This document shows, piece after piece, positions 47,002 through 55,232 of a DNA stretch of 64,000 nucleotides (the first letter of the stretch is position 1; each line of letters starts with the position of its first letter). The DNA is from Streptomyces sp. R33. GTDB lineage: Bacteria; Actinomycetota; Actinomycetes; Streptomycetales; Streptomycetaceae. The stretch covers positions 6,823,501 to 6,887,500 of the forward strand of contig NZ_CP165727.1 in NCBI RefSeq assembly GCF_041200175.1, in the 5' to 3' direction. The position numbers and the translations under genes are program-made. The notes beneath the pieces were generated by a model. That model worked only from the letters and a program-made list of their open reading frames with translations, did not search any database and was not told where the DNA came from.

Positions 47002-48249
47002 TCACACCCCTTCCACCCGCCCCCTGATCGGCGACAGGGACAGGGGGAGCCAGGCCAGGGCCATGATCGTGGCTCCCGTCCAGAGGGTGGTGTGGAGGGT
47101 CGTGAGGTCCGTCAGGAGGCCCGACAGGGCTGCGCCCAGGGCCAGGGCGCCGGTCAGCATGAAGCGGAACGTGGCGTTCATGCGGCCCAGCAGGGCGTGC
47201 GGGGTCAGGTGCTGGCGGAGGCTGACGCCCAGGACGTTGTTCGAGCCGATCTTCATCATGGCCAGCAGCCACCCCGCGCCCGCCACCCAGAGCCAGACCC
47301 CACGGTCCAGCAGTGGTACCAGCAGGGTCGCCGGGGTCAGGCTCAGGACCAGTGCGCGGCCGTAGCCCACGCGGGCCGCGAACGGCCGGGCCAGCCGGGC
47401 CCCCAGGAGCAGCCCCACGCCGCCCGTGGCCCAGAAGAGGCCGAGGGTGGCCGGGGACAGCCCGAGCTCCCGTACGAACAGCACCGGCAGCATGGTGTTG
47501 ATGATCGCGCCGCCCAGGTTGCTCAGGGCGGCGTTGAGTGCCAGGGCCCGCAGCTCGGGGTGGCCCAGTACGTGCAGCAGCCCCTCCCGGATCTGGGCCC
47601 GCAGCGGTGTCCGGTCGCAGGTCTGCGGGGCCGGGGCGGGGTCTATGCGGGTCAGGCGGAGCGCGGAGGCGAGGTACGCGGCCGAGGCGAAAGCCAGCGC
47701 GAGGGGTGCCGAGAGGGCGGCGACCAGGGCTCCGCCCGCCCCGCGGCCGGCGATGTTGGCGGCGGCCATCAGGGTGACGACGGCCGCGTTGGCCCGGACC
47801 AGCCCCGCGCGGCCGATCAGCCGGGGCAGCACGCTCTGTGCGCCGACCTCCGAGAAGACGGTGGCGCAGCCGCCGAGCAGCACGACCGCGTACAGCTGCG
47901 TGAGCGTGAGCAGGTCCAGCCACCAGGCGACGGGGAGGGAGGCGAACAGTGCCGAGCGGGCGAGGTCCGCGGCGATCAGGACCCGGCGGGTGCGCAGGCG
48001 GTCCACCCAGGCTCCGGCCGGCAGCCCGATGAGGAGGAACGCGGTGGTGGACAGCGCGGCGAGGGTGCCGACCTGGCCGGCGGTGGCGTCGAGGGCGGTG
48101 AGGGCGAGCAGCGGGACGGCGACGTGGCCGGTGTTGGTGCCGAGCTGGCTGAGTGTGGTGGCGGAGAAGAGGGTGCGGAAGTCCTTCGTGCGCCAGGGCG
48201 AGGGGTCGGCGGTCCCGGGCCCGGTCTCGGTCTCGGTGGCGGGTGTCAT
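47002..48249 (-). CDS. MFS transporter (EntS/MFS_3-like exporter)
   Basis: A 415-residue major facilitator protein with about 12 membrane helices. It has the cytoplasmic loop signature GAWVDRLRTRRVLIAADLARSAL between helices 2 and 3, and the early LFSATTLSQLGTNTGHVAVPLLAL helix typical of the MFS_3/enterobactin-exporter-like group. Such proteins export small hydrophobic or siderophore-like molecules, but no substrate can be named. It is the first intact gene after the degenerate region and diverges from rpe with 133 bases between them. That gap contains an unusually A/T-rich stretch (48278-48313). Confidence 0.88.
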   Translation of the reverse strand: MTPATETETGPGTADPSPWRTKDFRTLFSATTLSQLGTNTGHVAVPLLALTALDATAGQVGTLAALSTTAFLLIGLPAGAWVDRLRTRRVLIAADLARSALFASLPVAWWLDLLTLTQLYAVVLLGGCATVFSEVGAQSVLPRLIGRAGLVRANAAVVTLMAAANIAGRGAGGALVAALSAPLALAFASAAYLASALRLTRIDPAPAPQTCDRTPLRAQIREGLLHVLGHPELRALALNAALSNLGGAIINTMLPVLFVRELGLSPATLGLFWATGGVGLLLGARLARPFAARVGYGRALVLSLTPATLLVPLLDRGVWLWVAGAGWLLAMMKIGSNNVLGVSLRQHLTPHALLGRMNATFRFMLTGALALGAALSGLLTDLTTLHTTLWTGATIMALAWLPLSLSPIRGRVEGV

Positions 48250-48382
48250 GCGGAGAACCGTGCCGGAAGACGATCTCTAAGGACAAGTTAATTGTTCTCC
48301 GGAATTTGTTAAGCGTCGCTACGTCCGTCTCGAGTTCCGGGGTCGTGGCCGGAACTGCGCGGAGGCATGGCAGGCTTGGGGC

Positions 48383-49069
48383 ATGGCCGCTCAGATTTAT
48401 CCCAGCATCCTGTCCGCCGACTTCGCGCGCCTCGCCGACGAGGTGAAGGCCGTGGAAGGGGCCGACTGGCTGCATGTCGACGTCATGGACAACCACTTCG
48501 TCCCCAACCTCACCCTCGGTATGCCCGTCGTGGAGTCCCTGAGCCGCGCCACGGACATCCCGCTGGACCTGCACCTGATGATCGAGGACCCGGACCGCTG
48601 GGCCCCGCAGTACGTCGAGGCCGGAGCCGGGTCGGTCACCTTCCACGCCGAGGCCGCCGCCGCGCCCGTGAGGCTCGCCCGGGAGATCCGGGCCAAGGGG
48701 GCGAGGGCGTCGATGGCGCTCAAGCCCGCCACGCCGATCGAGCAGTACGAGGACATCCTCCCCGAGCTCGACATGCTGCTGATCATGACGGTCGAGCCGG
48801 GCTTCGGCGGCCAGCCCTTTCTCGACATCATGCTCCCCAAGATCCGCCGTACCCGGGAGCTGATCGCCAAGCACGGCCTGGAGCTGTGGCTCCAGGTCGA
48901 CGGCGGGGTTTCGGCCTCGACGATCGAGCGGTGTGCCGAGGCCGGCGCCGACGTGTTCGTCGCGGGGAGCGCGGTCTACGGGGCGGTCGACCCCGCCGCC
49001 GCCGTGCGTACCCTGCGGGAGCAGGCGAACGTCGCGATCGCCGCGGCGCCCTGGGCCTGCGACCACTGA
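48383..49069 (+). CDS. rpe: Ribulose-phosphate 3-epimerase
   Basis: A 228-residue TIM-barrel epimerase of the pentose phosphate pathway (ribulose-5-P to xylulose-5-P). PSILSADFARLADEVKAVE, the metal ligands in DWLHVDVMDNHFVPN and DLHLMI, the catalytic Asp in QVDGGVS and VEPGFGGQPF are all present. ATG start at 48383. The next gene is a sugar-binding regulator, suggesting co-regulation with carbohydrate supply. Confidence 0.96.
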   Translation: MAAQIYPSILSADFARLADEVKAVEGADWLHVDVMDNHFVPNLTLGMPVVESLSRATDIPLDLHLMIEDPDRWAPQYVEAGAGSVTFHAEAAAAPVRLAREIRAKGARASMALKPATPIEQYEDILPELDMLLIMTVEPGFGGQPFLDIMLPKIRRTRELIAKHGLELWLQVDGGVSASTIERCAEAGADVFVAGSAVYGAVDPAAAVRTLREQANVAIAAAPWACDH

Positions 49070-49184
49070 GACAAGGGTTGGTGAACAGCTCGGTGAACGG
49101 AAGCTGTCCAGGCTGATCAACGGCCGCCGGATCTGACAGGATGAACGGCGAGTCGAGAGTGTGAACAGCAGTGAGGAGAACGCG

Positions 49185-50207
49185 GTGTCTGCAATGTCGG
49201 CGGGACGGTCAGCCCTGCGGATGGGACCCGCGGAGCTGGTGCAGGCGGCGGCCATGGCGCGCCGCTTCTACCTGGAGGGCAAGTCCAAGATCCAGATCGC
49301 CGAGGAGTTCGGCGTGAGCCGCTTCAAGGTGGCCCGGGTCCTGGAGACCGCCCTGGAGCGCGACCTCGTACGGATCGAGATCCGGGTGCCGGCCGAGCTC
49401 GATGCGGAGCGGTCCGACGCGTTGCGTGCCCGGTACGGGCTCCGGCACGCCGTGGTGGTCGAGTCCCCGGCCGATGCGACCGAGGACGCGCCGGATCCGG
49501 AGAACCTGGGCGCGGTCGCCGCCGACCTGCTCGGCGAGCTGGTCAACGAGGGCGACGTACTGGGCCTGGCCTGGGGGCGGTCGACCATCCACATGGCCGC
49601 CTCCCTGCACCGGCTCCCGCAGTGCACCGTGGTGCAGCTGACGGGCGTGTACGACGCCGGTACGGCCGAGCGAGGGTCCGTGGAGGCCGTACGGCGCGCC
49701 GCCCAGGTCTCGGGCGGCGACGCGCACCCGATCTACGCGCCGATGCTGCTCCCCGACCCGGCGACCGCGGCCGCGCTGCGGAACCAGACGGGGATCGCCC
49801 GGGCCTTCGAGTACTTCGACAAGGTGACCGTCGCGGCGGTCTCGATCGGGTCCTGGGAGCCGGGCATCTCGACCGTCCACGACATGCTCACGGACGAGGA
49901 GCGGGCGCACTACGCCTCGCTGGGTGTCGCCGCCGAAATGTCCGCCCACCTGTTCGACTCCGAGGGTCGGCGCGTCGGACGGGACCTGGGCGAGCGCTGC
50001 ATCACCGTCGAGGCGGACCGGCTGCGCCGGATCCCCGAGGTCGTGGCGATCGCGGGCGGGCTGCGCAAGGCCTCCGCGATCGGGGCGGTGCTCCGGTCCG
50101 GCCTGGTGACCAGCCTGGTCACGGACACGGCGGTCGCGGACTACCTGCTCACCGAGTCGGCCCCGGGGCTGCGGCCGGCGCTGGAGCGGGCCGACCCGGA
50201 CGACTGA
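49185..50207 (+). CDS. SorC-family sugar-binding transcriptional regulator
   Basis: A 340-residue DeoR/SorC-type regulator. N-terminal HTH about residues 15-60 (AMARRFYLEGKSKIQIAEEFGVSRFKVARVLE). A C-terminal sugar-phosphate-binding domain of the ISOCOT/SorC type has LGLAWGRSTIHMAASL, SIGSWEPGISTVHD and LGERCITVEADRLRRIPEVVAIAGG. I chose GTG at 49185 because GAGGAG lies six bases upstream; an upstream GTG at 49161 is in frame. It follows rpe and probably responds to a phosphorylated sugar. It has no neighbouring transport genes. Confidence 0.88.
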   Translation: MSAMSAGRSALRMGPAELVQAAAMARRFYLEGKSKIQIAEEFGVSRFKVARVLETALERDLVRIEIRVPAELDAERSDALRARYGLRHAVVVESPADATEDAPDPENLGAVAADLLGELVNEGDVLGLAWGRSTIHMAASLHRLPQCTVVQLTGVYDAGTAERGSVEAVRRAAQVSGGDAHPIYAPMLLPDPATAAALRNQTGIARAFEYFDKVTVAAVSIGSWEPGISTVHDMLTDEERAHYASLGVAAEMSAHLFDSEGRRVGRDLGERCITVEADRLRRIPEVVAIAGGLRKASAIGAVLRSGLVTSLVTDTAVADYLLTESAPGLRPALERADPDD

Positions 50208-50322
50208 TCCGGGCCGGCGGGTCCTGCGGCGGGCGTCGTGGGACGCCGTGAGGCGGATGGTGCCGGAATTGAGATCCGTACAGCGGCCCGTGCGGCGGCC
50301 TGTGGGGCGCATACTGGTCCCA

Positions 50323-50544
50323 ATGACAAAGTCAGCAGTACCTCGCCGCCATTTGCCGTCCAGCCCGTTCAAGGCCCCCGTGGAACCGCCGCTCCGGCAG
50401 TTCAGCGTCGGCGACCGGGTCTCTCACGATGAGCACGGCCTCGGCCGTGTCGTCGGTATCGAGGAGGGGATCGCTGTCCTGGTCGACTTCGGGTCGGTCC
50501 AGAAGAGAATTCTGAGCCCTTACACCAAGATGGCCGCACTCTGA
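50323..50544 (+). CDS. Small conserved protein with a CarD/Tudor-like core
   Basis: A 73-residue basic protein. The N-terminus (TKSAVPRRHLPSSPFKAP) is polar, and the rest is a small beta barrel with FSVGDRVSHDEHGLGRVVGIEEG, the pattern found in CarD-type RNA-polymerase interaction and similar domains. Streptomyces genomes carry several near-identical paralogues. The exact role is unknown. The ATG at 50323 gives the family's usual N-terminus; the frame extends upstream to 50248. Confidence 0.75.
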   Translation: MTKSAVPRRHLPSSPFKAPVEPPLRQFSVGDRVSHDEHGLGRVVGIEEGIAVLVDFGSVQKRILSPYTKMAAL

Positions 50545-50614
50545 GGGTGCCGCCGTCGCGGAGACCGTTACCACGCGATTCGCGAGCGAATCGGATATTT
50601 GGCACGATCGGTGC

Positions 50615-51061
50615 ATGATCTTCAGGGACGTGCCCCGGTCGTTGCTGCGTTGCGTCGTGGGGGCGGTGTTCCTTTGCGTCGCGCTGGTCGGCGTGGCGGG
50701 GTGCGGTGGGGAGAAGGCCGCGCCGTCCGCCGCGGCCGGGGTGAGTTCGGGGGCTGATGCCGCTGCGCCCGTGTGGGCCAAGGGGATGGCCACCGTACGG
50801 GCCGATGCGCTGCCTTCGCAGGCGCGGGACGTGCTCGTGCTCATCGACAAGGGCGGCCCCTATCCGTACCGGCAGGACGGGACCGTCTTCGGGAACTTCG
50901 AGAAGGTCCTGCCGAAGCAGAAGCGCGGCTACTACCACGAGTTCACGGTGAAGACACCGGGCGAGCGCGACCGCGGGGCCCGGCGGATCGTGACCGGTGA
51001 GGGCGGGGAGTTCTTCTACACGGACGACCACTACGACACGTTCAAGGCGGTTCTGCGATGA
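50615..51061 (+). CDS. Secreted lipoprotein ribonuclease (RNase Sa/barnase family)
   Basis: A 148-residue protein with a lipoprotein signal peptide ending in the lipobox GVAGC (Cys30), then a guanyl-specific microbial RNase domain from about residue 58. The catalytic triad of RNase Sa is conserved: Glu109 in YYHEFTV, Arg124 in RGARRIV, His139 in DDHYDTF. The two cysteines that form the RNase Sa disulphide are absent. It should cleave RNA outside the membrane after G, anchored rather than released. Its stop codon overlaps the barstar-like gene (ATGA), so toxin and inhibitor are coupled. Confidence 0.9.
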   Translation: MIFRDVPRSLLRCVVGAVFLCVALVGVAGCGGEKAAPSAAAGVSSGADAAAPVWAKGMATVRADALPSQARDVLVLIDKGGPYPYRQDGTVFGNFEKVLPKQKRGYYHEFTVKTPGERDRGARRIVTGEGGEFFYTDDHYDTFKAVLR

Positions 51062-51432
51062 CCCTGGACCCGCAGCCGCCCGCCCCGGCGGTGGCCGCCG
51101 CCGAGAAGGCGGGCTGGACGACCCTCCGGGTGGACCTGGCCGGCGTACGCAGCAAGGCCGAGCTGATGCGGCGGTGGGGAGCGGCGTTGGCCGTGCCGGC
51201 GTGGTTCGGCGGGAACTGGGATGCGTTGGCCGATGCGCTGATCGACTTGTCGTGGCTGCCGCAGGTGCCGGGGCGGCTGGTGGTGGTGACGTCGTGGTCC
51301 TCGTACGCGGGGGCGCGGCCGGGGGACTGGGAGACGCTGCAGGAGGTTCTCGAGGGGGCGGTGGAGTACTGGCGCGACGCGGAGGACGGGGCGTTGGCCG
51401 TGCTTCTGGCCGAGCCGCCGCCCGCCGGGTGA
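51058..51432 (+). CDS. Barstar-family ribonuclease inhibitor
   Basis: A 124-residue barstar-like protein. The core has the family's helix with VPAWFGGNWDALADALIDLSWLP, which carries the Trp/Asp residues that plug the RNase active site in barstar. No signal peptide, so it acts in the cytoplasm, protecting the cell from the RNase before export. The ATG overlaps the RNase stop. A strong terminator follows. Confidence 0.9.
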   Translation: MTLDPQPPAPAVAAAEKAGWTTLRVDLAGVRSKAELMRRWGAALAVPAWFGGNWDALADALIDLSWLPQVPGRLVVVTSWSSYAGARPGDWETLQEVLEGAVEYWRDAEDGALAVLLAEPPPAG

Positions 51433-51447
51433 GGACCGGATACGACG

Positions 51448-51478
51448 GTGGGGGCGGAGGCTCGGCCTCCGCCCCCAC
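51448..51478. terminator. Bidirectional terminator after the RNase/barstar pair
   Basis: GTGGGGGCGGAGGC (51448-51461) pairs perfectly with GCCTCCGCCCCCAC (51465-51478) around TCG. It separates the barstar gene from the convergent globin gene, whose stop codon is seven bases away. Confidence 0.85.
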
Positions 51479-51484
51479 GGGGCA

Positions 51485-51964
51485 CTAACCCTTCGGGATC
51501 CACGGGGGTGTCTGGCCCCAGGACCAGACCGGGATCTTCGCCGCGTCCACCGGTGGGGGGTTGAGGCCCGAGTAGATCAGGGCCATGCGGGTGCCCCACT
51601 CGATGTAGTACGCGAACACCGCTCGGAACTCGGGGTCCGTCGGCAGGCCGACCTCGTCGGCCGTGTCCATCAGCAGGTCCACCCAGCGGCGGCGCTGCTT
51701 CTCGGTGATGCCGCGGCCCAGGTGCTTGGTGGCCATGTGCTGGTGGCCGCCGTGGTGGGCCGTGTACTGCGCCGGGCCGCCGAAGACCTCCGACAGCCAG
51801 ACGGCGACGTGCTGGGGGTGCTCGGAGTCCATGCCCGCGAAGACGGGGGCCAGGATCTCGTCCTGCAGGGCGTGCGCGTAGAAGGCGTCCGTGAGGCGGT
51901 TCATCGCCTCCGCTCCGCCCATCCACTCGTAGATGGTGGGAGTGGTGCCGGGTGTGGTGCTCAT
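51485..51964 (-). CDS. Group II truncated haemoglobin (GlbO-like)
   Basis: A 159-residue two-over-two globin. FYAHALQDEILAPVF carries the B10 Tyr, HMATKHLGRGIT the proximal (F8) His, and RRRWVDLLM the G8 Trp that marks group II. Such globins bind O2 and handle peroxide or nitric oxide stress. The ATG overlaps the stop of the ABM-domain gene upstream (ATGA), making a coupled pair. Confidence 0.9.
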   Translation of the reverse strand: MSTTPGTTPTIYEWMGGAEAMNRLTDAFYAHALQDEILAPVFAGMDSEHPQHVAVWLSEVFGGPAQYTAHHGGHQHMATKHLGRGITEKQRRRWVDLLMDTADEVGLPTDPEFRAVFAYYIEWGTRMALIYSGLNPPPVDAAKIPVWSWGQTPPWIPKG

Positions 51965-52296
51965 GACTGGGGTGCGGCCTTTCCGGGGCCGGCCACGTCG
52001 GTGACGCGGTAGTGCTGCATCTCCTCGATGGCCTTCACGTACGGGCGGATCGCGCTGAAGAACGCCGGGAAGTGCTCGCCCTTGCGGAATCCGTTGAGGT
52101 GGGCGTCGACCGACGTCCAGCGGATGCGGAGGATGTAGTGCTCCCGGTCGTTCTCCTCCTCGCAGCGGGCCAGCTCGTAGTCGATGCACTCGGGTGACGC
52201 GGCCAGGGCCTCAGCGGCCTGGCGGTACGAGTCCTCGAAGGCCTGCTGGTCGTCCAATGCGATCCGGTAGCGGATGTATTCGACGGTGGTGGTCAT
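51961..52296 (-). CDS. ABM-domain (antibiotic biosynthesis monooxygenase-type) protein
   Basis: A 111-residue ferredoxin-like alpha/beta-barrel protein of the ABM superfamily: EYIRYRIALDDQQAFEDSYRQA, EECIDYEL-type middle and HYILRIRWTSVDAHLNGF. The family includes cofactor-free monooxygenases and haem-degrading IsdG-like enzymes. Its overlap with a truncated haemoglobin gene suggests a haem- or oxygen-linked job. ATG at 52296 behind AGGGAGAGG on the minus strand. Confidence 0.85.
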   Translation of the reverse strand: MTTTVEYIRYRIALDDQQAFEDSYRQAAEALAASPECIDYELARCEEENDREHYILRIRWTSVDAHLNGFRKGEHFPAFFSAIRPYVKAIEEMQHYRVTDVAGPGKAAPQS

Positions 52297-52393
52297 GGGA
52301 CGTGCCTCTCCCTGTGATCGGGTGCCTGATGCCGGTTGCCGGCCGGCTCGCTGTCAGACTTGCGTGATCATGCCCGGGTGGGGAGGACTTTCG

Positions 52394-52894
52394 TCATTCC
52401 GACTCAGACTTCTGGGAGTCCGGGACGTCGGGGCCGGCCGCGCGGACCTGCTGGACCTTCGCCAGCGAGTCGCGCAGTTCGGTCAGCCACTCGTCCGTGT
52501 TGCGGCCGACGAGGCGGACGCACCAGGCGAGGGCGTCGGCCCGGCTGCGGGCGACGCCGCCCGCGACCAGGGTGTCGAGGACCTGGCGCTCCGGCTGGCG
52601 CAGGCGCGTCATCACCGGGACCGCCAGGTGCGTGAACAGGACGCGGTCGTCGCCGGACTGGACGGCCCAGGCGACCTTGCGGCGGTAGAGCTCCTCCGCC
52701 TCCCGTGCGACCTCGATGCGCTGCTCGCGGGTGCGCTCGCGGAACTCCTTGACCGACTCGGTCGCCGGGATGGCTCCGACGACCGTGATCTCCTCGCGGT
52801 CGACCGCCACGTCGACCAGGGACTCGTACACGTCCACCGGAAGGCGGTCCGCGAACCACTTGCGAAGCTGCTCGCTCTGCTCGGATGTAATCAT
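52394..52894 (-). CDS. Conserved actinobacterial hypothetical protein
   Basis: A 166-residue soluble protein, mostly helical and acidic, starting with ITSEQSEQLRKWFADRLP. No known motif or signal peptide is visible. A central FRERTREQRIEVAREAEELYRRKVAWAV helix could be a coiled coil, and the second half (ARSRADALAWCVRLVGRNTDEWLTELR) looks like a small helical domain. I recognise the type as a conserved Streptomyces protein but cannot assign a function. It stands alone, 97 bases from the ABM gene on the same strand. Confidence 0.7.
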   Translation of the reverse strand: MITSEQSEQLRKWFADRLPVDVYESLVDVAVDREEITVVGAIPATESVKEFRERTREQRIEVAREAEELYRRKVAWAVQSGDDRVLFTHLAVPVMTRLRQPERQVLDTLVAGGVARSRADALAWCVRLVGRNTDEWLTELRDSLAKVQQVRAAGPDVPDSQKSESE

Positions 52895-52962
52895 GTAATC
52901 AACGTTGCATCCGGCAGCCGCTTGATCGCAAGCGATTCGCGTTCGCTCTCAGCCCAGCGCCC

Positions 52963-54696
52963 TCAGCCCATCGACCGGTAGCGGTGGATCAGCGAGACCG
53001 CCATCGCGCCCTCGCCCACGCCCGACGCCACGCGCTTGACCGAGTGGGCCCGGACGTCGCCGGCCGCGAAGACGCCCGGGACGCTGGTCTCCAGCGGGTA
53101 AGGGGCGCGCTCCAGGCTCCACTCCGCCGGGAGTTCGCCGCCGTTCGCGATCAGGTCGGACCCGGTGAGCACGAAGCCGTACTCGTCGCGTTCGACCACG
53201 CCCGACAGCCAGTCGGTGTGCGGGCGGGCGCCGATGAAGGTGAACATGAAGCGGGCCGGGACCTCCGTGTCCTCGCCCGTCGTCGAGTCGTGGAGGGTCA
53301 GCTTCTCCAGGTGCTCGTCGCCGTCCAGCCGGACCACCGTCGTACGGACCTTGACCTCGATGTTCGGGGTGCGGTCGATCTCGTCGATCAGATAGCGGGA
53401 CATGCTCGCGTCCAGGGACTCCGCCCGGACCAGGATGGTCACCTTGGCGGCGTACTTGGCGAAGTGCACCGCCGCCTGGCCGGCCGAGTTCGCCCCGCCC
53501 ACGATGAACACGTGCTGCGAGATGCACGCCGAGCTCTCGGTGGTGGCCGCGCCGTAGTAGAGCCCGGCGCCCTCGAAGCGGTCCGCGCCGGGGGCCTCCA
53601 GGCGGTTGTACGAGACCCCGGTGGCCAGCAGCACCGTCTCGGCGCTGATCTCCGTGCCGTCGGCCAGGACCAGGATCTTCGCCGGGTCGTCCCGGGTCAG
53701 CGAGACCACCTCCACCGGGTGCAGGATCTCGGCGCCGAAGCGGGAGGCCTGGATGGTGGCCCTTCGGGTCAGGTCGCCACCGGAGAGGCCCGAGGGGAAG
53801 CCGAGGTAGTTCTCGATCAGGCTGGAGGTGCCGGCCTGGCCGCCCGGGGCGCGGGAGTCCAGCATCAGCGTCGAGAGGCCCTCCGAAGCCGCGTACACGC
53901 CGGCCGCCAGGCCCGCGGGGCCCGCGCCGACGATGACGCACTCGTAGTGCGGGCGGGAGGCGGTGGTGGCCAGCCCCAGCCGCTGGGCGAGCGCGGTGTC
54001 GGACGGCGCGGAGAGCACCGTCCCGTCCGGGAAGCGGACGAGGGGGAGCGCCGCGTCGGGCTGGGCCGCGATCAGGGTCAGGGCCTCCGGGTCCCGCTCG
54101 ACGTTGAGGAAGCGGAACGGCTGGCCGTTGCGGGTGAAGAAGTCCCGGACGGCGTGGGTGCCGGGGGAGACGAGGTGGCCGGCGACGATGATGCCGTCGT
54201 ACGCGGGGCGGTAGGTGGCCAGCCAGTCGGAGAGCAGGTCGTCCAGGACCGGGAAGAGCCGTTCGTGCGGCGGGTCCCACGGCTTGAGCAGGTAGTAGTC
54301 CAGCCGGACCCGGTTGATGGCGGTGATCGCCGCGTCGGTCTCCGCGTACGCCGTGAGCAGGACCCGGCGGGCGTCGGGGAAGCGGCTGACGGCCTCGAGG
54401 AGGAACTCGACGCCGGTCACGTCGGGCATCCGCTGGTCCACGAGGAACAGCGCCGGGTCGTGGCCGCGCTCGTCGAGGGAGTCCAGGATCTTGAGGGCGT
54501 CGGCGGCGGAGGAGGCGCCGAGCACCCGGTAGCGGTCGCCGTAGGCGCTGCGCAGGTCACGGCGCACGGCCCGCAGTACCTGCGGATCGTCGTCCACGGC
54601 CAGGATGACGGGCTTCCTGCTCTCCGCGCGCTCCGCCGCGGCCCCGGCGGCCGCGGTGGCGGGGTGGGCCGTGGCGCTCTCCGGGGCCGCACTCAT
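52963..54696 (-). CDS. Response-regulator/thioredoxin-reductase-like fusion (FAD-dependent oxidoreductase)
   Basis: A 577-residue fusion. Residues about 28-155 are a receiver domain with acidic pocket VDDDPQVL, phospho-acceptor Asp87 (LVDQRMPD) and the conserved Lys in YYLLKPWD. Residues about 160-250 are a glutaredoxin-like linker domain. From about 255 it is a thioredoxin-reductase-like flavoprotein: FAD motif VGAGPAGLAAGVY, NAD(P) motif VGGANSAGQAA and C-terminal FAAGDVRA. The CxxC disulphide of thioredoxin reductase is missing: that position reads YGAATTES. It overlaps the UBP zinc-finger gene upstream (ATGA). Confidence 0.88.
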   Translation of the reverse strand: MSAAPESATAHPATAAAGAAAERAESRKPVILAVDDDPQVLRAVRRDLRSAYGDRYRVLGASSAADALKILDSLDERGHDPALFLVDQRMPDVTGVEFLLEAVSRFPDARRVLLTAYAETDAAITAINRVRLDYYLLKPWDPPHERLFPVLDDLLSDWLATYRPAYDGIIVAGHLVSPGTHAVRDFFTRNGQPFRFLNVERDPEALTLIAAQPDAALPLVRFPDGTVLSAPSDTALAQRLGLATTASRPHYECVIVGAGPAGLAAGVYAASEGLSTLMLDSRAPGGQAGTSSLIENYLGFPSGLSGGDLTRRATIQASRFGAEILHPVEVVSLTRDDPAKILVLADGTEISAETVLLATGVSYNRLEAPGADRFEGAGLYYGAATTESSACISQHVFIVGGANSAGQAAVHFAKYAAKVTILVRAESLDASMSRYLIDEIDRTPNIEVKVRTTVVRLDGDEHLEKLTLHDSTTGEDTEVPARFMFTFIGARPHTDWLSGVVERDEYGFVLTGSDLIANGGELPAEWSLERAPYPLETSVPGVFAAGDVRAHSVKRVASGVGEGAMAVSLIHRYRSMG

Positions 54697-54965
54697 GCCG
54701 CGTCCAGCATCAGCTTGTCGGCGTAGCACCAGGCCCAGGTCTCACCGGGCTCGTGCGACGCGGCGATGGGGTGCTCGCTGCTGCGGTAGTGCTTGGTGGC
54801 GTGGCGGTTCTTTGAGGAGTCGCAGCATCCGACGTGCCCGCAGCTGAGGCACATCCTCAGGTGCACCCAGGTGTCGCCGAGGGCGAGGCACTCCTCGCAG
54901 CCCTCGGTGCCTGGCTTCACCGGACGTATCTGATCGATGTGTGTGCACAACAGGTCCGTCGTCAT
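54693..54965 (-). CDS. UBP-type zinc-finger protein
   Basis: A 90-residue protein made almost entirely of a UBP zinc finger: CTHIDQIRPVKPGTEGCEEC, then CLSCGHVGCCDSS and HATKHYRSSEHPIA, giving the Cys/His metal-binding set. In eukaryotes this fold binds the C-terminus of ubiquitin. Bacteria without ubiquitin use it next to redox or regulatory proteins for unknown partners. Overlap with the following fusion gene suggests a two-protein unit. ATG at 54965 behind GAGAGGGACGGGG. Confidence 0.85.
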   Translation of the reverse strand: MTTDLLCTHIDQIRPVKPGTEGCEECLALGDTWVHLRMCLSCGHVGCCDSSKNRHATKHYRSSEHPIAASHEPGETWAWCYADKLMLDAA

Positions 54966-55232
54966 CGTCCCCGTCCCTCTCCTCGGTCCTTCGCGCACCC
55001 GTGATTCACGGAGCGTCCAGACCATAGGGCGGTGCCCCGGTAATGGTTCACTGATTCGGCCGAAGTCAGGAAGTCCCGGGGCTACTTCATGACCTCCGGC
55101 AGCGACTACGTGAGGTGCCCGTGCGACCTGCCTTCCTACCTCACGAAGTCGCATACGGGCGCTTTGACGCAGGCTCCGGGCACAAGCAGTGTGGGTCACG
55201 CCAACGACAACAGGCGGCGCCTGGAGGAATCC
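54966..55232. other. Divergent promoter region of the novel operon
   Basis: 267 bases between the UBP gene (minus) and the first gene of the right-hand operon (plus). It includes a small palindrome TTCGGCCGAA (about 55055) and a ribosome site GGAGGAAT before the GTG at 55233. No promoter could be assigned with confidence. Confidence 0.45.

Noticed and set aside
48278..48313. A/T-rich operator between the MFS gene and rpe
   Set aside because: Only imperfect TTAA-flanked similarity is present and no clear symmetric or direct repeat could be defined.
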